64,000 bases of DNA from Candidatus Tenderia electrophaga. Lineage in GTDB: Bacteria > Pseudomonadota > Gammaproteobacteria > Tenderiales > Tenderiaceae. This document shows, one piece after another, positions 49,193-57,318 of the stretch; position 1 is the stretch's first letter; the number at the start of each line of letters is the position of its first letter. A model generated the notes under the pieces. That model ran no database searches. It worked only from the letters and a program-made list of their open reading frames with translations, and had not been told where the DNA came from. Location of the stretch: the NCBI GenBank assembly GCA_001447805.1, contig CP013099.1, positions 3,331,181 to 3,395,180 on the forward strand. The letters are read 5' to 3'. Position numbers and translations under genes: made by a program.

Positions 49193-49582
49193 ATGAAAAC
49201 CAAACCGCTATCTTTAGCCGTCCTGTTGGCCGCCGCTCTGGCCGCCCAGCCGGCCGCGCAGGCCGCCGATACCACCCTGGCCATGGAGCAGATGGCCCGT
49301 ATCGTGCTCAATCTTGAAGAAAAGCCGAGTGAGGACGCCCGGCTGACGCTGGACGATATCGCCGAGGACAGCGCCTCAACCTACAATGAGCGCATTCTGG
49401 CCAGCAGCATCAAAAATCTTGACAAGAAGATTCGCCCGGATGACAAGGCCACCGTGCTGAAAGTCTGGACCAGCCCGGCAGCTTCGGAAACTGAGCGCGA
49501 AATGGCCAAAATCCTGCTGCGTTTCAATGAAAAACCGACTGCTGAGGCCAGGGGTGCTTTGAGTCAGTGGGTCGAGCGATAA
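49193..49582 (+). CDS. Secreted small protein, unknown
   Basis: The 129-residue product has a clear signal peptide (MKTKPLSLAVLLAAALAAQ, cleavage near AQAAD) and a charged helical mature part. The mature part contains two similar motifs (LNLEEKPSEDARLTL and LRFNEKPTAEARGAL), suggesting an internal duplication. Function unknown. A terminator follows. Confidence 0.8.
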   Translation: MKTKPLSLAVLLAAALAAQPAAQAADTTLAMEQMARIVLNLEEKPSEDARLTLDDIAEDSASTYNERILASSIKNLDKKIRPDDKATVLKVWTSPAASETEREMAKILLRFNEKPTAEARGALSQWVER

Positions 49583-49601
49583 ACGGGGTCTACACGACGA
49601 C

Positions 49602-49630
49602 AAAAAAGCCCGCGTCACGCGGGCTTTTTC
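49602..49630. terminator. Bidirectional terminator between 49193 gene and Wzz-like gene
   Basis: AAAAAGCCCGCG pairs with CGCGGGCTTTTT. It has A and T runs on both sides, so it can serve the two convergent genes. Confidence 0.9.
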
Positions 49631-49647
49631 CCTATCCGGCAACCCTC

Positions 49648-51135
49648 TTATTGAGTGCCTTGTTTGAGCAGTGCGGAACGAATCAAGGCGATCATTATCC
49701 CGAGCATCAGGCCCAAGATAGCGGCCAGCGCCAGTTGTAACCCCAGTCGGGGCGATATGACACCGCCCGAACGGAGTATCTGAGGGCTGGCGACGATTTC
49801 ATACAGATCGGCCTGGACCCCCAGATAGCGGTTGCTGGCCACTTCTACCATCTGCAGTACGTCGCTTTGCAATTGGTTGATGCGCGCGCCCGCCATCGGC
49901 AGCTGCTGTTCCACGTAGGCCTTGAGCGTCGCGCTGGTGTTTTTGGAACCGGCTGCACCCGAGTTGTTAAACGACCCGGAAATGATCTGGTACTCCTGTC
50001 GCAGCCGCGACAATTCCTCGACGGCGTCGAGGCGTTTCTGCAAAATGGTCTTGCGCATTTCCAGGTCGCCCAGCTGACCGCCCAGTTTGAGCATCTGATT
50101 CAGAAAGCCCTGATCCAGCGAGGGTGACAGGTTGTTGGCCCCTTCCCCGGTGAGGCTGGCGCCGCCGGGCGGGTTCAATACCGCCAGTGAATCGTCATAG
50201 GATCGGATCAGCTTCTCCTTGGTCTGGATCTGGACGCTGAGGATCTTGAGCCGACTGTTCATTTGCATCTCGGTGGAGAAGTCCTGTGAGGCGAACACGG
50301 CGTAGTTGTCGTAGATCAGGCTGCGCAGCGGTGAGATCAGGGCCTCGTCCAGCAGGCGGCTTTGCGCCGCCAGGTCGCTCAGGGTCTGGCCGTCCAGGCG
50401 CAGGGAGTCGGCGCCGGCGAGTTCGCGCAAATCCGTTAATACCTGGTCGATTTGGCGATGCAGTTCTTTCAGGGAATCGGCGTTGGTGGCGACGCCCAGC
50501 GTGGGGTCAAGGGTGAAGGGTTTGGTGGGCATGGAGACATCGGTGATCAACACCCCATATTGGCGTGACGCCTGTTCCGCCCAGACCTCCAATAAGCCGG
50601 TCAGCAGACGTTCGGCATCGGCCTGTGATAGGCCCAGCTTATCGATTTCCAGTCTCAGGGTGGCGGTTTTGTTGGCCATGGACTCGAGTTCCCGCAGTGC
50701 GTCTTCGGCGGCCGCCACCAGGGTTTCAGGCGCTGACGACTTATTGGCGATTTGTTCCGCACGCTGTGTAATCGTCGTGACCGCGGGTATGGACGGTGTG
50801 ATCAACAGTGCCGCGGTGACGTCTTCGCCCGCCGCATCTATATTGGCTCGTTGTAGTGCCTTAGTGATCACGGCGTTGGAGGTGATATCGCGTAGCACGA
50901 ATGGAGAGCCGTCGGGATATTTGCCTTGCTCCGCCCCGTTGAAGGTAAAGCTCACCGCCATTTCCACTTGCGTATCCTGAGGCAGCACAGTTTGAGACAG
51001 ATTGAAGACGCCCACCACCAAGATACAGACCAGGGTCACCCCCGTGATTAAACCGCGTTGGTTCCAAACGGCGCGAATTAATCGAGTTAGATCAATCTCA
51101 TCTTCGTATTGCGGATACTGTTCCATCTTATTCAT
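49648..51135 (-). CDS. Wzz-like chain-length determinant/tyrosine kinase modulator protein
   Basis: The 495-residue protein has an N-terminal cytoplasmic segment (YEDEIDLTRLIRAVWNQRG), helix GLITGVTLVCILVVGVFNL, a long periplasmic coiled-coil region and a C-terminal helix (LGLQLALAAILGLMLGIMIAL). This is the polysaccharide co-polymerase layout. No glycosyltransferase, Wzx/Wzy or kinase gene is nearby, so it is an orphan in this window. ATG 51135 is preferred, giving the usual short N-terminus; 51189 is an in-frame alternative. Confidence 0.82.
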   Translation of the reverse strand: MNKMEQYPQYEDEIDLTRLIRAVWNQRGLITGVTLVCILVVGVFNLSQTVLPQDTQVEMAVSFTFNGAEQGKYPDGSPFVLRDITSNAVITKALQRANIDAAGEDVTAALLITPSIPAVTTITQRAEQIANKSSAPETLVAAAEDALRELESMANKTATLRLEIDKLGLSQADAERLLTGLLEVWAEQASRQYGVLITDVSMPTKPFTLDPTLGVATNADSLKELHRQIDQVLTDLRELAGADSLRLDGQTLSDLAAQSRLLDEALISPLRSLIYDNYAVFASQDFSTEMQMNSRLKILSVQIQTKEKLIRSYDDSLAVLNPPGGASLTGEGANNLSPSLDQGFLNQMLKLGGQLGDLEMRKTILQKRLDAVEELSRLRQEYQIISGSFNNSGAAGSKNTSATLKAYVEQQLPMAGARINQLQSDVLQMVEVASNRYLGVQADLYEIVASPQILRSGGVISPRLGLQLALAAILGLMLGIMIALIRSALLKQGTQ

Positions 51136-51411
51136 TGTCGATCCCAAAACCGTTCCTTGATTATCGTGAATGACGCCGGGTGCAAGCATAAAGCAGATTC
51201 CACACTAGGTGTCTGGCGAGCTTAGGAAAATTCGGGCCATTCTGCCGTTCCCGCTACGGTACCCCTAAACCCGGCAGACGCCTGGACGCGTCAATACTTG
51301 CGCCCGGTAACATGACTCAGCGGCGACTGACTTCAGGGCCGGATTCGTCACGGCAAGTATGTGAATCCTAGCACGACTATAGTTAGAAGTTTGTCTTAGC
51401 CTGGCAAGATT

Positions 51412-51867
51412 ATGAACGGGAGTGAATGGCGCGCCCGAGAGGGTGAGGCGCAGGGTTTTTGCGAAGCGTAGCTTCGCCTGAGCCGAACGCCCGGAAGGGC
51501 TGGAAATCCGAAGAGTGGGTGGGACATGAACGGGAGTGAATGGCGCGCCCGAGAGGGTGAGGCGCAGGGTTTTTGCGAAGCGTAGCTTCGCCTGAGCCGA
51601 ACGCCCGGAAGGGCTGGAAATCCGAAGAGTGGGTGGGACATGAACGGGAGTGAATGGCGCGCCCGAGAGGGTGAGGCGCAGGGTTTTTGCGAAGCCCAGC
51701 TTCGCCTGAGCCGAACGCCCGGAAGGGCTGGAAATCCGAAGAGTGGGTGGGACATGAACGGGAGTGAATGGCGCGCCCGAGAGGGTGAGGCGCAGGGTTT
51801 TTGCGAAGCCCAGCTTCGCCTGAGCCGAACGCCCGGAAGGGCTGGAAATCCGAAGAGTGGGTGGGAC
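51412..51867. repeat. Four tandem 114-bp units carrying the tRNA-Arg 3' end
   Basis: Units start at 51412, 51526, 51640 and 51754; a fifth start at 51868 leads into the real tRNA. Each unit contains the 16-nt 3' end of tRNA-Arg (TGGCGCGCCCGAGAGG on the plus strand), its trailer and a hairpin-forming core. Units 1-2 have GCGAAGCGTAGCTTCGC; units 3-4 have GCGAAGCCCAGCTTCGC. The 171 bases between here and the Wzz-like gene start hold nothing I can call. Confidence 0.95.
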
Positions 51868-51882
51868 ATGAACGGGAGTGAA

Positions 51883-51959
51883 TGGCGCGCCCGAGAGGAT
51901 TCGAACCTCTGACCTCCGCCTCCGGAGGGCGGCGCTCTATCCAGCTGAGCTACGGGCGC
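51883..51959 (-). tRNA. tRNA-Arg (CCG anticodon)
   Basis: On the minus strand the gene reads GCGCCCG at the acceptor 5' side, pairing with CGGGCGC, followed by G and encoded CCA. The anticodon arm CCGCC-CTCCGGA-GGCGG gives anticodon CCG. The T-arm has AGAGGTTCGAATCCTCT. It is the only complete tRNA between two families of repeats that contain its ends. Confidence 0.96.
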
Positions 51960-52305
51960 AAAAAACAAGCGTTACTGCTATTAAGATACAAAGCGCCACC
52001 CTCACCGGGCAACGCCCCCGCCGCAAACTGCGCGGCTTCCCCAGCCCAAAATCACAGATTTCGGGCGTTCGCCTCGCGCGAAGCGGTGCTTCGCGGACTG
52101 CACTCGACTCACCCAGCTGAGCTACGGGCGCAAAAAACAAGCGTTACTGCTATTAAGATACAAAGCGCCACCCTCACCGGGCAACGCCCCCGCCGCAAAC
52201 TGCGCGGCTTCCCCAGCCCAAAATCACAGATTTCGGGCGTTCGCCTCGCGCGAAGCGGTGCTTCGCGGACTGCACTCGGTTCACCCAGCTGGGCTATGGG
52301 CGCAA
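51943..52305. repeat. Two tandem 172-bp units carrying the tRNA-Arg 5' end
   Basis: The tRNA 5' end (19 nt, minus strand GCGCCCGTAGCTCAGCTGG) recurs at 52113-52131 with its leader, and a third copy with two mismatches lies at about 52285-52303. The period is 172 bp (51943, 52115, 52287). Between copies lies a core whose minus strand resembles the core of the 114-bp units. Confidence 0.93.
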
Positions 52306-52779
52306 GAACACGCTGTACTGTAATCAAGGCTAGGCGCTTGATTATCAGGCGATTTTTCGAGGATATCGCGCTTGTCCGCGAAAGGGAATATGTTCTAACT
52401 CGATGCATCCCTTGTCGCTCGCCGTCCCAGAGCCGTGCGCGGGCTGAAAGAATACAGATTGCCGGCCGACACGTCTATAGCCTTGCCATTTTTTGGCGCG
52501 CGGAACGGAGGATTAGACGCATCTCTTTGAATGACCGTCAAAATCCCCGCGCAGGGCACTCAAGCCGCGGCGCATGCGGGACCCGGGAGCCTCGTTTGGG
52601 CGGGCGAAGGATCGCTTGAGAGCGCAATTCATTACTGCGAGCATGCTATAATTCCAAACCAAATAAAATTAACGCATGTTAATGGGCTTGGATTCACGCC
52701 CCAGCCGAAGTTAAGTGGTACGGTTGGCGACATGAAATGCCGTTTCAGGTCTTGCTAGATAATCTAGGTAGGGTTTCTG
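52306..52779. other. 474-base gap before the Gly/Arg-rich protein gene
   Basis: No convincing coding sequence. A TATAAT hexamer lies near 52648, upstream of the gene at 52780, with no clear -35 at the right distance. An ORF at 51882-52619 crosses the tRNA and its repeats and is rejected. Base composition shifts from GC-rich to AT-richer near 52640-52680. Confidence 0.5.
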
Positions 52780-53745
52780 ATGGCTGGAATGAATAAGTAT
52801 GCGCTTCTGGCATTACTGCCACTAACGTCCCTTGCGCTCATGTTGGATGTGCCGCTTACACAGGCCGAGTTCGAGCTCAACTTCCAACCTCGCAGTGGTG
52901 ACGGCGACTTGGGTGACGGCGGCCGTGGCGGCTGGGGCGGCGGCGGCAGTCGAGGGGGGCGTGGTCAGGATTGGGAATTCCGCGACGAAGACATGATCCA
53001 GGAGATGGTCTTCGAGGACGGTCAGGAGTACTACCACGTCATCATCAAAGATGATCATCAGGATTTCGCCTTGGATTTTTATATCAAGACAGCCAGTCCC
53101 GACGGCTTCTATGAATCCGACGGCGGTCGAGGTGGCCGCGGCGGCGGCGATGACACCGGCCCCGCCTCGTCCAGTGCCGGAGACGGCGGCCCCGATCTGG
53201 AAGACTTCGAAGACCCGTTCCAACGCGAAGCCGGCAACGGTTCCGCCAATCCGAGCCGGGTTTATATGCGCATGCGTGTGCGGGACCATGACATGGAACA
53301 GGAATTCTTGAAAGCCACGCTGTCGCAAAAACCCATTATTACCCAGGTCATCGATGATAAGCGAGGTTTCCGCGACGAGACCACCATTGATATGACAAAC
53401 TCGGATTATTCCCAGATGAATGTCCCCGGTATCGTCGAAATCGAGACCAGGATCACCGACCCCCAGTTTCAGAGCGGGGTAAGCGAATTTCTGCTCAGTC
53501 GTGACGGCGACGATGTGAACGTGACCGCCGGGCAATTCACGTATTCGCCCGGGGACAAGGACCCCGGAGCCTCCAGCACCACTCCAGGAGGATCCGGCGG
53601 GACATACACGTATGTCGAAGGCGGTTTCGATGTCTACGCGGTGGATTGGCTTGAATTCTGCGACCCCGATCAGAATTCGCGTCACGATTGTCGCTTCGAC
53701 GGCAGTAATCGAGGTAGTCGCGGCGGTCGTGGCGGCGGTTGGTAG
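52780..53745 (+). CDS. Secreted Gly/Arg-rich (RGG-repeat) protein, unknown function
   Basis: The 321-residue product has a signal peptide (NKYALLALLPLTSLALML, cleavage near TQAEF). The mature protein alternates low-complexity Gly/Arg segments (GGRGGWGGGGSRGGRGQ, GGRGGRGGGDD, and a C-terminal GSRGGRGGGW) with a charged, strand-forming domain (EYYHVIIKDDHQDFALDFYIKT, RVYMRMRVRDHDMEQEFL). Two cysteines (FCDPDQNSRHDC) near the end may form a disulfide. ATG 52780 or 52789 are possible starts. I recognise no family. It is convergent with the SGNH-TPR gene. Confidence 0.85.
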   Translation: MAGMNKYALLALLPLTSLALMLDVPLTQAEFELNFQPRSGDGDLGDGGRGGWGGGGSRGGRGQDWEFRDEDMIQEMVFEDGQEYYHVIIKDDHQDFALDFYIKTASPDGFYESDGGRGGRGGGDDTGPASSSAGDGGPDLEDFEDPFQREAGNGSANPSRVYMRMRVRDHDMEQEFLKATLSQKPIITQVIDDKRGFRDETTIDMTNSDYSQMNVPGIVEIETRITDPQFQSGVSEFLLSRDGDDVNVTAGQFTYSPGDKDPGASSTTPGGSGGTYTYVEGGFDVYAVDWLEFCDPDQNSRHDCRFDGSNRGSRGGRGGGW

Positions 53746-53771
53746 CTTTCCCGCCTCGGCTGGCGCGGTCG

Positions 53772-55889
53772 TCAAAGGGCATCCGAGACACCACCTTTTC
53801 TCTCCTGTGCAGCGGCAGCCTGTGACTTGGCCAGGTTGTCTTCGGCGGACTTCAAGTCGGGCTTGATGCGCAACGCCTCGCGGAAGTGCTCGATGGCCTG
53901 ATTAAACGCCCCTTTTTTGGCTAACAATACGCCCGTCATGTTGTGGGCTTGTGCCTGGTGCTGGTCTTTTTCAAGCATCTTCTGTACCCAGTCCATGGCC
54001 TCTTCATCGCGCCCGGCTTTGACCAGAAACGCAGTGAAATTAAACAGTGTGGTGCCGTCATCGGGGGCGAGACGTAGAGTCTCTGCGAAGTGTTCATGGG
54101 CGGCGTCAAAATCACCCCGGGAAGCCAATAATATACCGAGTTCCTCATGTGCGGTGTAATTGTCATTGTCGATTTGCGCTGCCGCCGAAAAGTGTTCGAT
54201 GGCTTCGTCATAGTCGCCTTGCTGCTTTAACAGCTTGCCGAGCATGACCTGAACCCAGGCTACCTCGGGATTTAGACTCACGGACTTGCGTAGCTGCTCG
54301 ATGGCCTGATCATCCATGCCTGCGCGATGGGCGGTTTTACCCAGCATGGCATAGGTAAAGGCGTGCGGGCCGAACAGTTCCAGACTCATGTTGAACAGGC
54401 TGTAGGCTTCATCGAATTTGCCCGCCCAGTCCAGTACCCGGCCCAATTTTGTCAGCGCGATACGCTGATCATCCTTATCGATTTGCGCGTAGACCTGTTG
54501 CGTGATTTGCGCCAGTCGTTCATCAGTCAAGGGGCGTGTCGGCGCGACGATGTCCCGGTCAATGAGTGTGTCCAGCAAGGCCAGCCCCAGCAGGCGATAT
54601 CCCATGATGGTCAAATGCACGTGATCGAGAAAATACTCCTTGCCGAAAACGCTGTGGTCATACTTTTCCCGATAGGCGTTTTTGATAATGGTTTCATAGT
54701 CGATCAACGGAACCTCGTGCCACTCGGCAAGCTCGGACACCACTTGACGCATTTCACTCAAGATACGCAGCGGCGCGATGTCTTCATCAATGGCACGCCA
54801 GAAGGATCTTTCCGCCGCCTCATATTCACCCAGGGCAAACTGTGCCCGCCCGAGGCGAAAATGGAGTTCGGCATAGCGGTCGTCGATCCGTGTTGCCTGG
54901 TCGTATGAATCCACGGCTTTGCGGTAGCGGCCTGCGAGGAAGGCCTGATTGCCTTGCTGATATAAGGCCTCCCATCTTGATCGCTCCGCGTCCGTCAGCT
55001 GTTGCTTGTGCTCACTTTTGAAGGGCGACATGTCTTTGAGATTGGCGATTGGATTAATAAAGATAATGTCGGCATCTGCGTCGTCGGCGATCTGGGTCAT
55101 GCGTGCCAGGTTGAGACGGTAATGCTCGATGATCTGGCGTTTCAGTTCATCATCGCGATGGTAGCTTGTGGGGCCACGCGTGTGTTTGAGGATCTCGTCG
55201 ACTTCGCTGCCCAACTGATGCGCTGGCGCTGCGGTCGGGTCGGGCCCGTCGGCACTGATTGCATCCATCACGTTTTTCACCGCGGTGTAGGTGCGTGTCT
55301 TGCTCAGCAGGGAATCCGTATAAATAAGCCAATAAGGGATCTTTTTAAGATCGCCATAGGACCGTTCCTCAAGAAATTCGTTCTGCCCCGAATAGACGAT
55401 GAACAAGTCGGGCTGGTATTGAACCAGTTCACGCATCAGTCGGGCAACGCGGTAGCTGGCGTAACTCACGCCGCCGGCGTTGATCACCTCCCAATTTCGC
55501 TCAGGCTGTACGGCCTGCAAAAATGCACGCAACCAACCGCAGAACGAGGTGCTGTCTTTATAGGGCCGCCCGACGGTGGTGGAGCCGCCCATACAGAATA
55601 TACGATAGCTACCGCGCGGCTTGTGTTTGGGAAATGACTGGGCGTTGAACAGGTCGAGTTTGTTGTCCGCGGTTTGCATAATCACCTGTCCGTCCGGGCT
55701 GCTTGTCTCGACAAACAAGGGGATGTTGCCCGAAAACCCCACTAAGGGGTCCTCGGTGGCGACAAGCGGCCGTACGCCGATGAGCGCCAAGACAAGTTCC
55801 AGCCCGGCAAAGAATGCCGCGACGATGACGATGACAAAGCCCAATTGCTTGGTGAATGTTTTCAAACGCTGCCCGGTGGGTCCGGCCAC
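53772..55889 (-). CDS. SGNH hydrolase-TPR fusion protein
   Basis: The 705-residue protein has one N-terminal membrane helix (GFVIVIVAAFFAGLELVLALI). The SGNH hydrolase motifs are block I GGSTTVG, block III GQNEF and block V DHVHLT. A TPR segment is inserted between blocks III and V (about residues 315-365), and a C-terminal TPR array follows (from about 480). The catalytic domain probably faces the periplasm. Related proteins modify exported glycans or lipids, which is inference here. No partner genes are adjacent. Confidence 0.87.
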   Translation of the reverse strand: MAGPTGQRLKTFTKQLGFVIVIVAAFFAGLELVLALIGVRPLVATEDPLVGFSGNIPLFVETSSPDGQVIMQTADNKLDLFNAQSFPKHKPRGSYRIFCMGGSTTVGRPYKDSTSFCGWLRAFLQAVQPERNWEVINAGGVSYASYRVARLMRELVQYQPDLFIVYSGQNEFLEERSYGDLKKIPYWLIYTDSLLSKTRTYTAVKNVMDAISADGPDPTAAPAHQLGSEVDEILKHTRGPTSYHRDDELKRQIIEHYRLNLARMTQIADDADADIIFINPIANLKDMSPFKSEHKQQLTDAERSRWEALYQQGNQAFLAGRYRKAVDSYDQATRIDDRYAELHFRLGRAQFALGEYEAAERSFWRAIDEDIAPLRILSEMRQVVSELAEWHEVPLIDYETIIKNAYREKYDHSVFGKEYFLDHVHLTIMGYRLLGLALLDTLIDRDIVAPTRPLTDERLAQITQQVYAQIDKDDQRIALTKLGRVLDWAGKFDEAYSLFNMSLELFGPHAFTYAMLGKTAHRAGMDDQAIEQLRKSVSLNPEVAWVQVMLGKLLKQQGDYDEAIEHFSAAAQIDNDNYTAHEELGILLASRGDFDAAHEHFAETLRLAPDDGTTLFNFTAFLVKAGRDEEAMDWVQKMLEKDQHQAQAHNMTGVLLAKKGAFNQAIEHFREALRIKPDLKSAEDNLAKSQAAAAQERKGGVSDAL

Positions 55890-56064
55890 GCGTTATTCCA
55901 CATTTAAATGTTTATCATGCATAGGACGATTTTATCAGCTCCATGAGTGGTTGAGGGTGGGCCAAATTCTGAGCCTGTTGCACGCGATGTGCGCATTCCC
56001 CAACCATATTCGGTTGCTATAGTTGTGCTTGGCAGTGCGTAAAGGAGATCATGGGGGATAGCGG

Positions 56065-56679
56065 ATGCCAACGGCGGAACAGATTTTGGTGAGCCTTGGC
56101 GACATCACCAGCCAGTGGCACGGTGTCGCGGTGGGCTGGCATGTCTATTTCGCTGTCGTGGCACTGATAATAGTCGCGGGGATGCGTCCGTCGCGGCGGC
56201 TGATGGGGCTGTTGCTAAGCCTGCCCATGTTCTCGGTCAGCGCCTTGGCCTGGCACGCCGCTAATCCGTTTAATACTCTTGTGTTCGCATTGGCGGGTGC
56301 GGCGCTCATCGCCGTCGCACTATGGCGCCTCTTCGGAGTGCTGCGCCTCAGCCGCGGCTGGCCGGCCGTCGCCGGGGCACTGCTGTTCGCCTTCGGTTGG
56401 GTATATCCACACTTTCTCGACGGCGCGTCTTGGTATACCTATCTCTACGCCGCGCCGGTCGGCCTGGTTCCCTGTCCCACCTTATCGATGATCATCGGAT
56501 TGAGTTTGCTGCTTGAGGGCTTGGCGTCGCGCGCTTGGATGTGGCTTCTGGCCCTCATCGGGGGGTTTTACGGCGTATTCGGCGCGTTGCATCTGCAGGT
56601 GGTCCTCGACTGGGTATTGTTGGCCGGGGCGACCGCGTTGCTGCTATACGCAAAATCGGCGCCGCGCCCTAGGTTCTGA
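56065..56679 (+). CDS. Multi-helix membrane protein, possibly DUF6064-like
   Basis: The 204-residue protein has about six to seven membrane helices and the conserved-looking segment YPHFLDGASWYTYLYAAPVGLVPCPTLSM. That region reminds me of DUF6064, with low certainty. Function unknown. It is divergent from the SGNH-TPR gene. Confidence 0.75.
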   Translation: MPTAEQILVSLGDITSQWHGVAVGWHVYFAVVALIIVAGMRPSRRLMGLLLSLPMFSVSALAWHAANPFNTLVFALAGAALIAVALWRLFGVLRLSRGWPAVAGALLFAFGWVYPHFLDGASWYTYLYAAPVGLVPCPTLSMIIGLSLLLEGLASRAWMWLLALIGGFYGVFGALHLQVVLDWVLLAGATALLLYAKSAPRPRF

Positions 56680-56791
56680 TCCGCAGGCCATATTGTGTGC
56701 CTCGCCGGATCCCACGACCTATCGACCAGCCGGATGATGTACAATGGCAGGCCTGCTTGATAAGGGCAAAGCAATTCTGAGGATTTTTACG

Positions 56792-56986
56792 ATGAAAGAG
56801 CTCGTCCGTTTCGTCGCTTACACCACGGCCACGCTGGCCATGATCTTTCTGGTGATCGGCATCGCCAAGGCCGGGGTCTCCCCCGAGGTATTGGCTTACT
56901 CCGCCATTTTCGTGGTGGTTGTACTGCCGGTCATCATCGGCATATTGATGGCGCGGCGCGAAAAACGAAGTACCGCCAAGCAATAG
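56792..56986 (+). CDS. Small two-helix membrane protein, unknown
   Basis: The 64-residue product (ATG 56792, GAGGA upstream) has two helices (YTTATLAMIFLVIGIAKAG and YSAIFVVVVLPVIIGILMA) and a basic tail. No family recognised. An ORF start at 56744 lacks support. Confidence 0.65.
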   Translation: MKELVRFVAYTTATLAMIFLVIGIAKAGVSPEVLAYSAIFVVVVLPVIIGILMARREKRSTAKQ

Positions 56987-57166
56987 CGCCTGCCGGCTGC
57001 GGCGGTAGCGTTTGCCGTCCGATTCCACCCTCACTAATTAATACATTCCCAGGTCCACCGTTCATCGATGCCCGCAAGGCAAATGACCGCACTCGATTGG
57101 TGCACTATATCTTATTGATATAAAATATATTTTTGTCGATCGCGCCCGTTTGGACGAGATTTTGTC

Positions 57167-57195
57167 TTGACAGCGCAGGATCTGCCTTCTAATCT
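57167..57195 (+). promoter_or_regulatory. Sigma-70 promoter of the ncgABC-nirK operon
   Basis: TTGACA (57167-57172), 17-base spacer, TAATCT (57190-57195). The predicted start is near 57202. The rest of the 332-base gap 56987-57318 holds the operator boxes and AT-rich DNA around 57100-57140. Confidence 0.8.
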
Positions 57196-57202
57196 TGGCC
57201 TT

Positions 57203-57225
57203 AAGATGTTTATTGGATGCATCTT
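57203..57225 (+). promoter_or_regulatory. NsrR operator
   Basis: AAGATG-N11-CATCTT is a 23-bp palindrome-like site matching the NsrR consensus half-sites exactly, with the 7-base centre spacing of GATG(C/T)..-N7-TGCATC. It overlaps the predicted transcription start, so NO-sensing NsrR would block initiation. Confidence 0.82.
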
Positions 57226-57239
57226 TTTTTAGCCATAAA

Positions 57240-57262
57240 AAGGTGTATTTAGAATCTATCTA
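57240..57262 (+). promoter_or_regulatory. Degenerate second NsrR-like site
   Basis: AAGGTG-N11-TATCTA resembles the NsrR consensus at about 17 of 23 positions and lies 37 bases after the first box. It could be a weaker auxiliary operator. Confidence 0.4.
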
Positions 57263-57318
57263 AAATGCGGGCGCCGCCGCTGCGGTGCCGCAGAGCAATC
57301 GACCGTGGGAGAGCACTT

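Noticed and set aside
51396..51968. Minus-strand ORF of 190 residues with four 38-residue repeats
   Set aside because: It is a translation of tRNA-Arg plus the 114-bp tandem units; the period of 114 is divisible by three, so the frame stays open by chance.
51882..52619. Plus-strand ORFs running through tRNA-Arg and the 172-bp repeats
   Set aside because: They cross a tRNA gene on the opposite strand and encode low-complexity sequence without a recognisable domain or start signal.
51190..52780. Genomic island or CRISPR-like array at the tRNA-Arg locus
   Set aside because: No integrase, no phage or transposase genes, and the repeats are directly tandem without unique spacers, so neither an island nor a CRISPR array is supported.
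57100..57140. FNR/DNR box before the nirK operon
   Set aside because: A TTGAT half-site is present in the AT-rich stretch, but no matching ATCAA half lies at the required distance.
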